From: Candidatus Gottesmanbacteria bacterium
GTDB taxonomy: Bacteria; Patescibacteriota; Microgenomatia; UBA10105; UBA927
Direction of reading: 5' to 3'
Assembly (NCBI GenBank): GCA_016214885.1
Contig: JACRMP010000011.1
Span: 1 to 48,024, forward strand
DNA: 48,024 bases
Position numbers and translations under genes: made by a program. The number at the start of each line of letters is the position of its first letter. Position 1 is the stretch's first letter. Positions 1-10,584 of this stretch are shown here, piece by piece. The notes beneath the pieces are model-generated. The model searched no databases. It was not told the origin of the DNA and saw only the letters and a program-made list of their open reading frames with translations.

Positions 1-1
1 T

Positions 2-3000
2 CCGACAGAGCAGACAACGACGCCAACAACGACATCTAGTGAACCGCCGAAAGAAACCGGTCCGCCGGAGCAGGGGCAGATTCTGGACGGAGCCTCTACC
101 GAGGCAGCCCCGTCACCAACCGTGACCCCGGAACAACCGGAAGAAGGAGTACTTCACGCGTCCGTACTTCAAAATGTAGAAGCAGCCTCACTTGACCTCG
201 ATAATATCGACCCTTCAAATAGCGCAACGCTATCAACTGATAAAGCGGACTACGCTCCAACAGACACGGCGATTATTACCGGGACGGGATTCAAACCGAA
301 TCATGACTACAACATCACAGTGAGTTCCGCGGATGAACCGGCCACATCGACAACCGATACGATTACAACAGACGTGGACGGCGCATTTGTGTACGCATAT
401 CAACTCGACGGAATTTACCGCCCTAACTACAAAGTTGTCGTGACAAACAATGGGGGACACACGATCGCGGCGACAACGTTTACTGATTCTGCAGCTGTAG
501 ATCAGTATTCACAATGTGCTAATGACACGGGTACGGGCTATACATCTGGAGACACGGGGTGTCAATGGATTAACGGAAATCTGCAATCAAATAATTCGGC
601 GTATTATGAAGGAGACGCTACCCCACAGAGACTTTATTTAACAGGGTTAATTAACGGAACGCACACAGTAGTAATCAAGTATGGAACAACAAAAGGTGGC
701 AAACACGCCTACGATTTCGTCACTGACGATACATTCTCTGAAAGTTGGATCACGAATGCAGAATTTTGTGAAGGATTAACTGGCTTTGGTGATTGCGCTA
801 CACTCACCCCAAACCTTTCATCCCTCATTCCTACAGATTCTAATGCCGGCGGGTTTGACGTCGCGCAAGCAAATCGTCATTTCAAAATTCGGAACGGAAA
901 TTTCGTCAGTGTGGGCACCCCAACACTAATTAGCGGTTCTTATGCAGGAGACAGCGAAACAACAATTCTTTTAACTTTTAACGTTGACACAAACACTTGT
1001 GCTAACAAAGTTGTCGATCACGGTAAAAACCCAAACCCCGACGAATGTCCAGTGTTAATCACATGGGGGGAACACGTTTCCAAACAATCTGATTGGGGAA
1101 CTGGTAATTCAGCAGTAAACATAAGCGGCTCGCCATACCACGTTTCGTTGGAAACGGTGGATGGGGCATCTGCAGGTAGCAGAGATAATCAAATGCAAGC
1201 AGGCGCCATTAAGGGCTCTATTACAATTATTAAAGACTCTCAACCAAATTCCGCTCAAGATTTTTCATTTACAACAACCAGAACCGGACTTACTTCATTT
1301 AACTTGGATGATGATGCAGACGTAACACTTTCAAACACCAAATTTTTTGGAAATCTCGACGCAGGAAGCTACACAGTGTCCGAGATTGCAGCAACAGGAT
1401 GGACACTAAGTAACATCACTTGTGTGGATCCGACTCAAAATTCGACGAGTGGTCTGCCAACCGCACCAACGGCAACGATCAATTTGGCTGCTGGTGAAAA
1501 TATCACCTGTACGTTCACCAATACCCAACAGAATGGTCACCTGACGGTTCAGAAAACAACCATACCGGCAGGTAGCCAACAATCATTCGCAATCACAGCA
1601 ACTGGTTCCGGAACCATCACCGGCGGCGGGGCGGGAAGCATCACTGACAGCACGGATCAAACATATGAAGTGACAGCAGGCACCTACTCCGTATCGGAAA
1701 CCGTACCCACGGGTTGGACTCAAACTTCTAACACATGTTCCAATGTGGTTGTCGCAGCCGGAGGTAATTCAACGTGTCTTATTACAAATACCCAAAAAGG
1801 CCACATTGTCGTGCGCAAAGTTACGTCAGGAGCAGACGATACGTTTACCTTTACGACAGGCGGAACCGGATACAACGGATTCTCGCTTTCTCACGGACAA
1901 TCCAATGATCAGGAGGTTATACCTGGCTCATACACAGTAAGCGAAACAGCGCTTAGCGGCTGGTCATCCGACGGTGGAAGTTGCGACAACGGAGAAACCC
2001 CCAATAGTCTGGATGTGGAAGCCGGGGAAACAGTAACCTGCACGTTTACCAATACGAAACTCCGAAACATCACCGCCTGCAAATATGACGACACCAATGG
2101 TAACGGCACGAGGGATACTTCCGAACCGCTTCTCGACGGCTGGAATATGACACTTACCCCGGGAAGTGTGACGCAGACAACCGTCAACGGCTGTACAACA
2201 TTTACAAATCTTTCTCCCGGTAATTATAGTATCGCCGAGACCCTCAAGACCGACTGGGCCAATACGACACCGTTATCACAAAACGTGACGCTCACTTCCA
2301 GCCAAAATGAAACCGTATATTTCGGTAACTTTGCCTGCGCGACCATAAGCGGCATGAAGTGGGAAGACACGGATGGTGATGGGGTAAAGGATACCGGTGA
2401 ACCGGCACTTCCTGACTGGACGATTAACTTAAACGGCACACAGGCTTCTGATGTGACGGACGCAAACGGCCAATATTCATTCAAAGTCTGCAGTGCGGGA
2501 ACGTTTACAGTTACCGAAACAATTCCTAATACGCAGGTCTGGTATCAAACTTCTCCCGGTGGTAATTCACCGAATCATCAGGTAGAGGTGACCAGCGGCG
2601 GCAGCTATACCGGCAAAGACTTCGGCAATGCAAAGTATGCCAAAATCTACGGAGTAAAGTACCGCGATAACGACGGAGACGGCACGTTGGACGCAAATGA
2701 TCTCACTGCGACGCTTTCCGGATGGGTATTTGATCTGTATGACGGAACGACAAACGCGGTACTGGGAACCTATACGACCTTGTCAGACGGCTATTATGAA
2801 TTCACGGGACTTCTGGTAAACAAAACATATTATGTACTTGAGCAACTCAAGCCGGGCTGGACGCAGACGATCGGCCCGACGCCGACCCCCACGCCGTTTG
2901 CGGTACAAAGCGGGGAAACAAAGCAAATCAATTTCGCAAATTTCGAAAACATGGCTGTTACGGTGTGTAAAGTCGAAGATGCCGACGGCAGTCTTACGAC

Positions 3001-5680
3001 AACCACTGACCGCACACCAGTAAGCGACTGGCAAATAGATCTTCTGAAAAACAACCAGATGTATGACAATGCGCAAGTCACCGGTAGGGACGGGTGTTAC
3101 ACCTGGACAAATCTTACCCCGGGAAGTTACAGCACGCAGGAAGAATCACAGTCTGGCTGGCAGCATCTTGGCAGCACATCGCACGATTTCGGCACGTTGG
3201 AAAACGGGCATACCTACTCACACACGTTCGTCAATACCCACATGGGAAAAATTATTGTGGAGAAACAAACGCTTCCCGACGGAAATACCCAAAGCTTCGA
3301 CTTTACGGCTGACTATGATGCAAACGGATTTGCATTGACAGACGGAGCACAAAACGACAGCGGCTTTCTTATGCCAGGCACTTACAGTGTTGCGGAAACC
3401 GGTGAAACGGGATGGGATCTGACTGACGCCAGCTGTTCCGACCAAAGTGAACCCACTGCTATCAGTTTGTCTGCCGGAGAAACAGTAACCTGCACATTTA
3501 CCAACACGAAGCGTGGACACCTGATCGTACAAAAAACGACTATTCCAGCAGATGACTCCAACGTATTTAGTATCCTGGCCACCGGCTCCGGCACGATCAC
3601 CGGCGGAGGAGCAGGTTCTATAAGTGATGATACGGACAAAAACTACGAAGTCACACCGGGCACGTATTCCGTGAGCGAAACCGTACCGGGTAACTGGGAT
3701 CAAACGGCCAACACATGTACAAATGTGGCAGTAGCTGCGGGAGAAACCAAAACCTGCGAAATCACCAATACCAAGCGCGGACATGTCACCGTGATCAAGT
3801 ACTATGACCACGATATGGACGGCACGAAAGACGCAGGAGATCAAGTACTTGGAGATACTGGTGTAGGATCCGAAATAGAGGCAACCAGATGGGAAATTCA
3901 CCTTGTCGGCACAGATGTTAATGCGTATCAATGGACCGGCGCTCAGACTGCAGGTCAGGTGACATTTAGTGATCTGACGCCGGGAGCATTTACCCTGAGT
4001 GAACAACTCAAAACCGGCTGGCTGCAATCCAATATTTCCTGCGGCAATGAGTCTGCAATTGACAAAGACAATAGCCACCCGGTTACCGTAACTGCGGGAC
4101 AAACGACCACATGTACCATCGGAAATTACGAGCAGGGCAGAATTATCGTAGAAAAACAAACCAACCCTGACGGCAGCAATCAGGAATTTGACTTTTCTAC
4201 AAATTATGACAAAAACGGGTTTGTGTTGTCGGACGGTGAACAAAACAACAGCGGATATCTGAATCCAGGAACCTACAGCGTGTCGGAAACGGAACTCACC
4301 GGCTGGACACTCACCAATACGGTTTGTACGAGTTCGAATGAGGATACTGAATCTGCAGATAATCTTCAGCTTGATCCGGGAGAAACGATCACCTGCGTAT
4401 TTACGAACACCAAGCGCGGACGCATTATTGTAGATAAAGTAACAGATCCGAGCCGCGATCAAACCGCATTTGCTTTTACGGCTAGTGGTAGCGGGTATGG
4501 AAACTTCTTCCTGTCTGACTCCGACGAACCAAATGACCAGTCGCTGTTACCGGGCTCTTATGCAGTTTCCGAAACCGTTCCCACCGGCTGGGATCTTTCA
4601 TCAGCCATCTGTATGAGTTCGCACGAAGACAGCGAGTCTGTTAATTCTCTGAACCTTTCAGCAGGAGAAGTCATTACCTGCACATTTACCAATACCAAAC
4701 GTGGAACGGTCATCGTAACCAAATATAACGATGAAAACGGAAATACTGTACGCGATGAAGGAGAAGACGTGCTCTCCGGCTGGACGATGAATTTAAACGG
4801 CGATGAAGAACAGGAAGTCACCAACAATGACGGAGAAGCAATATTTGAACACCTGCTTCCCGGCCGCTATACGCTTACCGAAGATCTGCAAAAGGGCTGG
4901 GAGCAAACTCAGTTAAGCTGCGGCGGCAATGAGGAGTTCTTTGCTGATGACACGGCGGACGACACCATAGATACCGGAGCGTTTACGCTTTCCCCGGGAG
5001 AAACACAGTACTGCGTTGTCGGAAACCGCCGCCTCAATCCGATCCTTACGATTACGAAAGACAACAATGCGACAGGCGACAAGGCTCCCGGCGAGAATGT
5101 CCTGTTCACACTCACAGTTACCGCAACCCAGAGCGCGGCGTTTAACGTAGTGGTGACCGATTTACCTGCTGCAGGCTTCACATACCGGAGCGGCTCATGG
5201 ACCAGTGTCTCCACCGCCAGGGGAGACCTTAAAATGCTTGGTATCACCACCGAACCGGCATATCATTCACCCGGCGTTTGGATATTGGGAGATATGGTCG
5301 AGAACGAAACGGTTACCCTTACATATATTGCTGATATCAGTTCCGATCAAAAACCGGGGCTTTACAAAGATTTGGCCTGGGCATACGGATGCAAATTTGA
5401 AACGGATTGTGCGGTAAACGACGGCAATGATGTAGTCGCCATCGCGGTAAGCCCCGGATACATCGATGAAACGAACCACGTGGGCACAGGAGTGAACGTC
5501 GTCAAAAGTACACAAAACGGAGCTACCCTAAATCCGACAACCGGCGAAGTATTGGGAGCGTCTACCGAACTTCCCGCCACCGGGGCGGATGAGGCATGGC
5601 TTACCTTTGCGGCTCTGTTGTTCCTTATGGGTATCGGACTACTAACTGCCGGGAAATATGCACGGAGGCTCCATGTTTAA
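2..5680 (+). CDS. Large secreted/cell-wall-anchored adhesin (5'-truncated by window edge) with prealbumin-like and SdrD-B-like repeats and an LPATG sorting signal
   Basis: The frame is open from base 2 (PTEQTTTPTTTSSEPPKETG...), so the ORF start at 122 is internal. Repeats of the type 'GxYSVSETxxTGWxxxxxxCxxx...LxxGETxTCTFTNTKRG'. Asp-rich Ca-binding-like loops (DTDGDGVKDTGEP, DNDGDGTLDANDL). C-terminus LPATGADEAW-hydrophobic-KYARR. Confidence 0.85.
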   Translation, partial: PTEQTTTPTTTSSEPPKETGPPEQGQILDGASTEAAPSPTVTPEQPEEGVLHASVLQNVEAASLDLDNIDPSNSATLSTDKADYAPTDTAIITGTGFKPNHDYNITVSSADEPATSTTDTITTDVDGAFVYAYQLDGIYRPNYKVVVTNNGGHTIAATTFTDSAAVDQYSQCANDTGTGYTSGDTGCQWINGNLQSNNSAYYEGDATPQRLYLTGLINGTHTVVIKYGTTKGGKHAYDFVTDDTFSESWITNAEFCEGLTGFGDCATLTPNLSSLIPTDSNAGGFDVAQANRHFKIRNGNFVSVGTPTLISGSYAGDSETTILLTFNVDTNTCANKVVDHGKNPNPDECPVLITWGEHVSKQSDWGTGNSAVNISGSPYHVSLETVDGASAGSRDNQMQAGAIKGSITIIKDSQPNSAQDFSFTTTRTGLTSFNLDDDADVTLSNTKFFGNLDAGSYTVSEIAATGWTLSNITCVDPTQNSTSGLPTAPTATINLAAGENITCTFTNTQQNGHLTVQKTTIPAGSQQSFAITATGSGTITGGGAGSITDSTDQTYEVTAGTYSVSETVPTGWTQTSNTCSNVVVAAGGNSTCLITNTQKGHIVVRKVTSGADDTFTFTTGGTGYNGFSLSHGQSNDQEVIPGSYTVSETALSGWSSDGGSCDNGETPNSLDVEAGETVTCTFTNTKLRNITACKYDDTNGNGTRDTSEPLLDGWNMTLTPGSVTQTTVNGCTTFTNLSPGNYSIAETLKTDWANTTPLSQNVTLTSSQNETVYFGNFACATISGMKWEDTDGDGVKDTGEPALPDWTINLNGTQASDVTDANGQYSFKVCSAGTFTVTETIPNTQVWYQTSPGGNSPNHQVEVTSGGSYTGKDFGNAKYAKIYGVKYRDNDGDGTLDANDLTATLSGWVFDLYDGTTNAVLGTYTTLSDGYYEFTGLLVNKTYYVLEQLKPGWTQTIGPTPTPTPFAVQSGETKQINFANFENMAVTVCKVEDADGSLTTTTDRTPVSDWQIDLLKNNQMYDNAQVTGRDGCYTWTNLTPGSYSTQEESQSGWQHLGSTSHDFGTLENGHTYSHTFVNTHMGKIIVEKQTLPDGNTQSFDFTADYDANGFALTDGAQNDSGFLMPGTYSVAETGETGWDLTDASCSDQSEPTAISLSAGETVTCTFTNTKRGHLIVQKTTIPADDSNVFSILATGSGTITGGGAGSISDDTDKNYEVTPGTYSVSETVPGNWDQTANTCTNVAVAAGETKTCEITNTKRGHVTVIKYYDHDMDGTKDAGDQVLGDTGVGSEIEATRWEIHLVGTDVNAYQWTGAQTAGQVTFSDLTPGAFTLSEQLKTGWLQSNISCGNESAIDKDNSHPVTVTAGQTTTCTIGNYEQGRIIVEKQTNPDGSNQEFDFSTNYDKNGFVLSDGEQNNSGYLNPGTYSVSETELTGWTLTNTVCTSSNEDTESADNLQLDPGETITCVFTNTKRGRIIVDKVTDPSRDQTAFAFTASGSGYGNFFLSDSDEPNDQSLLPGSYAVSETVPTGWDLSSAICMSSHEDSESVNSLNLSAGEVITCTFTNTKRGTVIVTKYNDENGNTVRDEGEDVLSGWTMNLNGDEEQEVTNNDGEAIFEHLLPGRYTLTEDLQKGWEQTQLSCGGNEEFFADDTADDTIDTGAFTLSPGETQYCVVGNRRLNPILTITKDNNATGDKAPGENVLFTLTVTATQSAAFNVVVTDLPAAGFTYRSGSWTSVSTARGDLKMLGITTEPAYHSPGVWILGDMVENETVTLTYIADISSDQKPGLYKDLAWAYGCKFETDCAVNDGNDVVAIAVSPGYIDETNHVGTGVNVVKSTQNGATLNPTTGEVLGASTELPATGADEAWLTFAALLFLMGIGLLTAGKYARRLHV

Positions 5681-6662
5681 AAAATATATCGTTCTCACCA
5701 TGGCGGGTTTTGTTGCACTAGCCATAACCGGCAGAGTGTATGCTGCCAAAAATGTCAGCGTTAGAATCCAGCAACCCAAATCACCGATCAATCAGAATAA
5801 TTTCAATGTAAGTTTCGTCGCCCTTGATCTGCAGGGGAGAACCGTAACGGTCAAATGCTTCCAGAAAGGCCCGTCCGACGGCGCATTTTCCCAATTCGGA
5901 TCCTCCCAAACATTTACCAATGGGGGAAACAGCGGCAATTGTGCGGTAGACAATTCCGTGATGAACGACGGAGAGGGATCCTACGCATTCAAAGTAGAGG
6001 CAACTGCAGGAGACGGAACGGGCGATAATTTCGATGACGAAACGACAACCGTGACCTACGACACGAGCGGTCCCGGGGATTTACGCGATTACAGCAAGAA
6101 CAGAACGAACGCATGCGAATACACCATCCACTTTAAAACAGCAAACGACGCTGGTGCTACGGTAAAGGCAGAACTCTACCGTTCCGACACTGTACCATTT
6201 AACGCAGATAACGGAACCCGCATACAGGTAATCTCAATCGGCTCAGACGAATCCAAAAACGTCACGGACACGCCGCCTGACTGCAACAAAACGTATTACT
6301 ATGCCGTGCGCGCATTTGACGCTGCAGGAAACGGGTCAGCGCTTATCGGAGACAATGTCAGTACAATCACCGTCATCAATCCGACCGCATCCCCGGCACA
6401 GGGAGCCATTCCGTTAAACGGAGGCACCAATACCGGCGGTAGCGTGCTCGGGCAGGAATCCACGACAGGAGCCATAGGGGCTACCGGCACAAGTGGGGAA
6501 ACCCTGGGCGAAACCAGCCCGAGCGCTGAAGTTGTGGAGACGGGTAAGAAAGATGACACGAAAAAATCCATGGCTCGAAACCTGATGCTCGGCGGTGGTA
6601 TACTGCTTTTAGGAGCAATCCTGTATGCCATCTGGAAAAAGAAACAAACCCCGGCCACATAA
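5673..6662 (+). CDS. Secreted membrane-anchored surface protein (signal peptide, Ig/FN3-like region, C-terminal TM)
   Basis: ATG at 5673 behind GGAGG. N-terminal signal MFKKYIVLTMAGFVALAITGRVYA. C-terminal TM followed by WKKKQTPAT, no LPXTG. Confidence 0.7.
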   Translation: MFKKYIVLTMAGFVALAITGRVYAAKNVSVRIQQPKSPINQNNFNVSFVALDLQGRTVTVKCFQKGPSDGAFSQFGSSQTFTNGGNSGNCAVDNSVMNDGEGSYAFKVEATAGDGTGDNFDDETTTVTYDTSGPGDLRDYSKNRTNACEYTIHFKTANDAGATVKAELYRSDTVPFNADNGTRIQVISIGSDESKNVTDTPPDCNKTYYYAVRAFDAAGNGSALIGDNVSTITVINPTASPAQGAIPLNGGTNTGGSVLGQESTTGAIGATGTSGETLGETSPSAEVVETGKKDDTKKSMARNLMLGGGILLLGAILYAIWKKKQTPAT

Positions 6663-7287
6663 CACAAGGAGGGCGGGAACAAAATTCTCCAACAAACTAT
6701 CGGATCGGCTTCTGTTTGCCGGATTTATATTTATCGGCTTATCACTTGCTCTTTTCGGCGCAGTTTTTTGGCCCGTGTTACGGGAGGAAATAGGTTACAG
6801 ACTCCGCAAACATGTTGCACCAAATACACAGTCACGACCCATTACTCCGGCAAGCGAAGCATTCGGCATAGTCATCCCCAAAATAGGAGCCAATGCCAAA
6901 GTAATCGCCGACGTCAATCCATTTGACAGCAACGAATACCAGCGTGCCTTAACCCGGGGAGTTGCTCACGCCAAAGGCTCTGCTAAACCGGGGAGCAATG
7001 GCAATATATTTTTATTTTCCCATTCTTCGGTAAATTTTTATGAAGCGGCACGGTTTAACTCGGTTTTTTACCTTATCAATAAGCTAAACGAACATGATCC
7101 TATAGATCTGTATTACAATGGCGCACAGTTCCGGTATACCGTAACCAAAAAACAAATGGTGAGCCCCACATCCATACAGTTCATGCTGCCCAAAAGCATA
7201 GGCGCCGAAACGCTGACTCTTATGACATGCTGGCCGCCCGGAACAACACAAAAACGTTTATTGATTATCGCAGAGCGTCTCCCGTGA
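6625..7287 (+). CDS. Sortase
   Basis: N-terminal TM, FLFSHSS (catalytic His region), LTLMTCWPPGTTQKRLLIIAE (TxTC...R catalytic Cys/Arg motif). Directly downstream of the LPATG protein. Confidence 0.9.
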   Translation: MPSGKRNKPRPHNTRRAGTKFSNKLSDRLLFAGFIFIGLSLALFGAVFWPVLREEIGYRLRKHVAPNTQSRPITPASEAFGIVIPKIGANAKVIADVNPFDSNEYQRALTRGVAHAKGSAKPGSNGNIFLFSHSSVNFYEAARFNSVFYLINKLNEHDPIDLYYNGAQFRYTVTKKQMVSPTSIQFMLPKSIGAETLTLMTCWPPGTTQKRLLIIAERLP

Positions 7288-7808
7288 TAGGCATACTTTT
7301 TCTTATACTCCAACTGTTGCTGACAGGATTTTTCCTGTTTCTTTGTCTTGCGTTTGTTACCGGGGGGCCCTTTGTCCCTTCCAACCAAAAATCAGTGACT
7401 GCGATGGTAAAACTTGCCCGTATCAAGCCCGGTCAAACGGTTATCGATGTGGGAAGCGGCGACGGGCGGGTGCTGCTTGAGGCAGCCAAACAGGGAGCCA
7501 ATGCCATAGGCGTCGAGATTAATCCGTATCTTGTCTGGTTTACCCAGCTCCGTGCCTTCCTGAGCCCTTACAGAGGCAGGATTACCGCAGTCTGGGGCAA
7601 CCTCTGGACTTCGGATTTACGTGCCGCTGATGTTGTATTTGTATACCTTATCCCGTGGAAAATGGATGTCCTGGCCAAAAAACTCCGGGAGGAAACAAAA
7701 CCCGGTACGCTTATCGTTTCCAACACATTCATTTTTCCGCACTGGAAGATCGTCCGCAAAGATGTGAAACATCACATCTACGCATTCACCATCAGCGCGC
7801 AAAAATAA
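7284..7808 (+). CDS. Membrane-anchored class I SAM-dependent methyltransferase
   Basis: GTG start overlapping the sortase stop. N-terminal TM, VIDVGSGDGRVLLEAAKQGANAIGVEINP motif I. Confidence 0.7.
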   Translation: MIGILFLILQLLLTGFFLFLCLAFVTGGPFVPSNQKSVTAMVKLARIKPGQTVIDVGSGDGRVLLEAAKQGANAIGVEINPYLVWFTQLRAFLSPYRGRITAVWGNLWTSDLRAADVVFVYLIPWKMDVLAKKLREETKPGTLIVSNTFIFPHWKIVRKDVKHHIYAFTISAQK

Positions 7809-8580
7809 CAAACGAGAACAGTTTATTTCCGCCGCCGAAGTCCCGTTCATAGAGCGCGACGTGTCCGTTATTTCTGATTTCTTTGCCCCAATCGGACGCA
7901 TTCCCAAATTCTGCGGTCGCTGTCCATTCAGGCATTTTGCCTGCGTTACGTGTCATACTCTGACCGACGGTCGTAATCCCGTCAAGATGTGCATAAATAA
8001 TCTCTAATTCTTCATAATCATGTGCGTTGGGATGTTCGTTGCTTGGCGGTCCCAGGGGATTGCTTGTATAGTCCATGCACGTACCGAGATTGGTATTATC
8101 AAACGCTTCGTCCTGATGATCCAATCCGAGCCCATGCGCTATTTCCTGGCACATGACTAACCGGCGCCATTCCGGCTTATTGTAGGTATTCGTCGTAAAA
8201 TACGTATCGTTCATCTTGGCCAACGCCTGCGTAATATGCGTGCCATTTACCCATACCTGCGCGAGTCCCAGCCAGCCGTTGTTGCCGTATTTACGGTTAC
8301 AGACTTCAATACGCCCGGCGGTAGCTTTACAGTTTTTCCCGCCGTTTCCGGCGACGATTGTCGTGTCCAACATTGAGGACACAGACCAATCCGCTGAAGA
8401 TTCGGAAAGATACGGTTTCCATGCGCTGCTTACGTTGTCGCCCAGTTTCAGGGTATATGGATTTGCAGTACGGGCCCAATGATAACCGCCCCAGGAATGA
8501 TTTGCAGACACACGCGGGATGAGGACGGTAGCAAGAAGCAGGAATCCCAAACTCAGACCCAACAAACGGAATGCTTTCAT
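7792..8580 (-). CDS. Secreted matrixin-like metallopeptidase-fold protein
   Basis: Signal peptide MKAFRLLGLSLGFLLLATVLIPRVSA. Motif CQEIAHGLGLDHQDE...GTCMDYT resembles HExxHxxGxxH...MDY. Confidence 0.65.
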   Translation of the reverse strand: MKAFRLLGLSLGFLLLATVLIPRVSANHSWGGYHWARTANPYTLKLGDNVSSAWKPYLSESSADWSVSSMLDTTIVAGNGGKNCKATAGRIEVCNRKYGNNGWLGLAQVWVNGTHITQALAKMNDTYFTTNTYNKPEWRRLVMCQEIAHGLGLDHQDEAFDNTNLGTCMDYTSNPLGPPSNEHPNAHDYEELEIIYAHLDGITTVGQSMTRNAGKMPEWTATAEFGNASDWGKEIRNNGHVALYERDFGGGNKLFSFVIFAR

Positions 8581-8662
8581 AGCAAACCTCCTTTATATTA
8601 TGTAACGCGCCTTACCTATTCAACTATAGAAACACGGTGCTCGGGAGTCAAGCGACATAAGA

Positions 8663-8691
8663 TTGACACGTCTAATCTGCCATGATAGTCT
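8663..8691 (+). promoter_or_regulatory. Candidate promoter for the thrS cluster
   Basis: TTGACA (8663-8668), 17 nt, then TAGTCT (weak -10). Confidence 0.35.
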
Positions 8692-8775
8692 ATGGATACT
8701 TCCCGGTTGCATGAGACCTAACCAACCTCAAAGAGAAGCGCGATCTTCGGCGTAAAAGAAGAAGTAAAGTACCGT

Positions 8776-8838
8776 TTCTAAAATTTGCGCTGGAACCTCC
8801 TGCCAACAGCGGGGCGCAAAGGGAAGGACGGTTTTTTT
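8776..8838 (+). promoter_or_regulatory. Terminator-like hairpin immediately before thrS (candidate attenuator)
   Basis: Stems TTTGCGC (8784-8790)/GCGCAAA (8814-8820) and an outer ACCGT/ACGGT pairing, then T7 (8832-8838) abutting the ATG at 8839. Confidence 0.45.
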
Positions 8839-10584
8839 ATGGAAACAAAACATTTAGATAACTTACGTCACTCATGCGCCCATTTGCTTGCCGCCGCCGT
8901 TTTGGAACTGTGGCCGCATGCCAAACGGACGATCGGACCTGCTATCGAAAACGGTTTTTATTATGACTTTGATTTCGGTGAGACGAAAATATCCGAGGCC
9001 GATTTCCCCGCTATAGAAAAAAAGATGCACGAACTCGTCCGCGACTGGAAATCATTTGAACGGCGCGAGGTTAACCGCGATGAAGCACTCACGGTGTTTG
9101 CCGACAATGAATATAAAAAAGAGCTGATCGAAGAATTTGCCGGTGAGGACAAAACGCTCACGCTGTACCAGTCAGGAAGCTATATGGATTTGTGCCGCGG
9201 GGGACACAGTCCGCATCCCAATAACGATCTCAAGCACTTTACCCTGCTCTCGGTGGCCGGCGCATATTGGCGGGGAAGCGAAAAAAACAAAATGCTTACG
9301 CGTATTTACGGCACAGTGTTTCCTTCTAAAACAGCGCTGGAAGCATATCTCGTCCAGCAGGAAGAGGCCAAAAAACGCGACCACCGGAAACTGGGACGCG
9401 AACTGGAGCTGTTTCTCCTGAGCCAGTCGGTGGGCGCCGGATTTCCGCTCTACATGCCCAAAGGATTTATCGTTAAACGGGAGTTGGAACGCTGGATCAT
9501 GGCGGAGAAAGAAGCCCGGGGGTACCAGTTTGTCTGGACGCCGCATGTCGCTAAATCAGCGCTGTATAAGCAATCCGGACACTGGCAGAAATATGATGCC
9601 ATGATGAATCCGATGAAACTCGAGGAGGACGAATATGTGGTGAAGCCCATGAACTGCCCGCACCACTTCCAGATCTATAATGAACGCCCTAGGAGTTACC
9701 GGGAGCTTCCGCTGCGGCTCGCTGAAAATGCGACGGTCTACCGTTTTTAAAAAGCCGGCGAGGTAAACGGGCTTTTGCGGGTGCGGAGCCTTACCCAGGA
9801 TGATTCGCATATCTTTGTGCGCCATGCCCAGATTGCAGAGGAAATCGACCGTATTCTGGATCTTGCCATGCAGGTATACAAAACATTCGGCTTTTCGGAC
9901 TTTATGGCCAGAATATCTGTCCGTGATCCAAAAAATCCGGATAAATACATGGGCGACCCCAAAAATTGGGACCGTGCGGAAGCAGCGCTTATCGCTGCTG
10001 TCAAAAAACGCGATATGCCGCATTTTGACGGTGAAGGGGAGGCGGCGTTTTACGGCCCCAAAATAGATATCGTGGTAAAAGACGCCCTGGGACGTGAATG
10101 GCAGCTCACCACATGCCAGCTGGATTTTGTCCAGCCTGAGAACTTTACCCTCCGCTACATAGATGAGCAGGGCAAAGAAGACCGACCGGCGGTCCTTCAT
10201 GTAGCGATACTAGGCTCCGTTGACCGGTTTATGGCCATCTTAATTGAGCAGTACGGAGGAGCGTTCCCCTTATGGCTTGCCCCGGTGCAGACCGTGGTAG
10301 TACCCATCGCGGAACGGCATAATAGCAAAGCTGCCGAGATCATGATGCAGCTCCGTGAGATGGGCATCCGGGCCGAAGTAGATACCCGGAGCCAGCCGAT
10401 GCAGGCAAAGGTTCGCGATCATACATTGCAAAAGGTGCCGTACTTAGCTATAATCGGGGATACCGAAATAAATAGTAATACGGTGAGTGTACGTACGCGA
10501 CGCGGGGAAAATCTTAAGGATATCCTCCTTAAAGACTTCCAAGCGAAGCTGGTAACCGAGATTGAGACCAAAGCAATTTCATAA
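8839..10584 (+). pseudogene. thrS: Threonyl-tRNA synthetase interrupted by an in-frame TAA at 9748-9750
   Basis: Two same-frame ORFs read through the stop as ...[32 protein letters not shown]..., matching the ThrRS core VYRYEKSGELHGLxRVRGFTQDD. No TGS domain. Confidence 0.85.

Noticed and set aside
3218-4462. 414-aa antisense ORF opposite the adhesin
   Set aside because: Low-complexity shadow of the repetitive coding strand; no recognisable domain.
1500-4700. Repeated sequence blocks as a CRISPR or satellite array
   Set aside because: Repeats are diverged, in frame and encode TCTFTNTKRG-type protein domains.
9748-9750. UAA reassigned to Glu/sense
   Set aside because: Other genes in the window end normally at TAA; one site is better explained by error or mutation.
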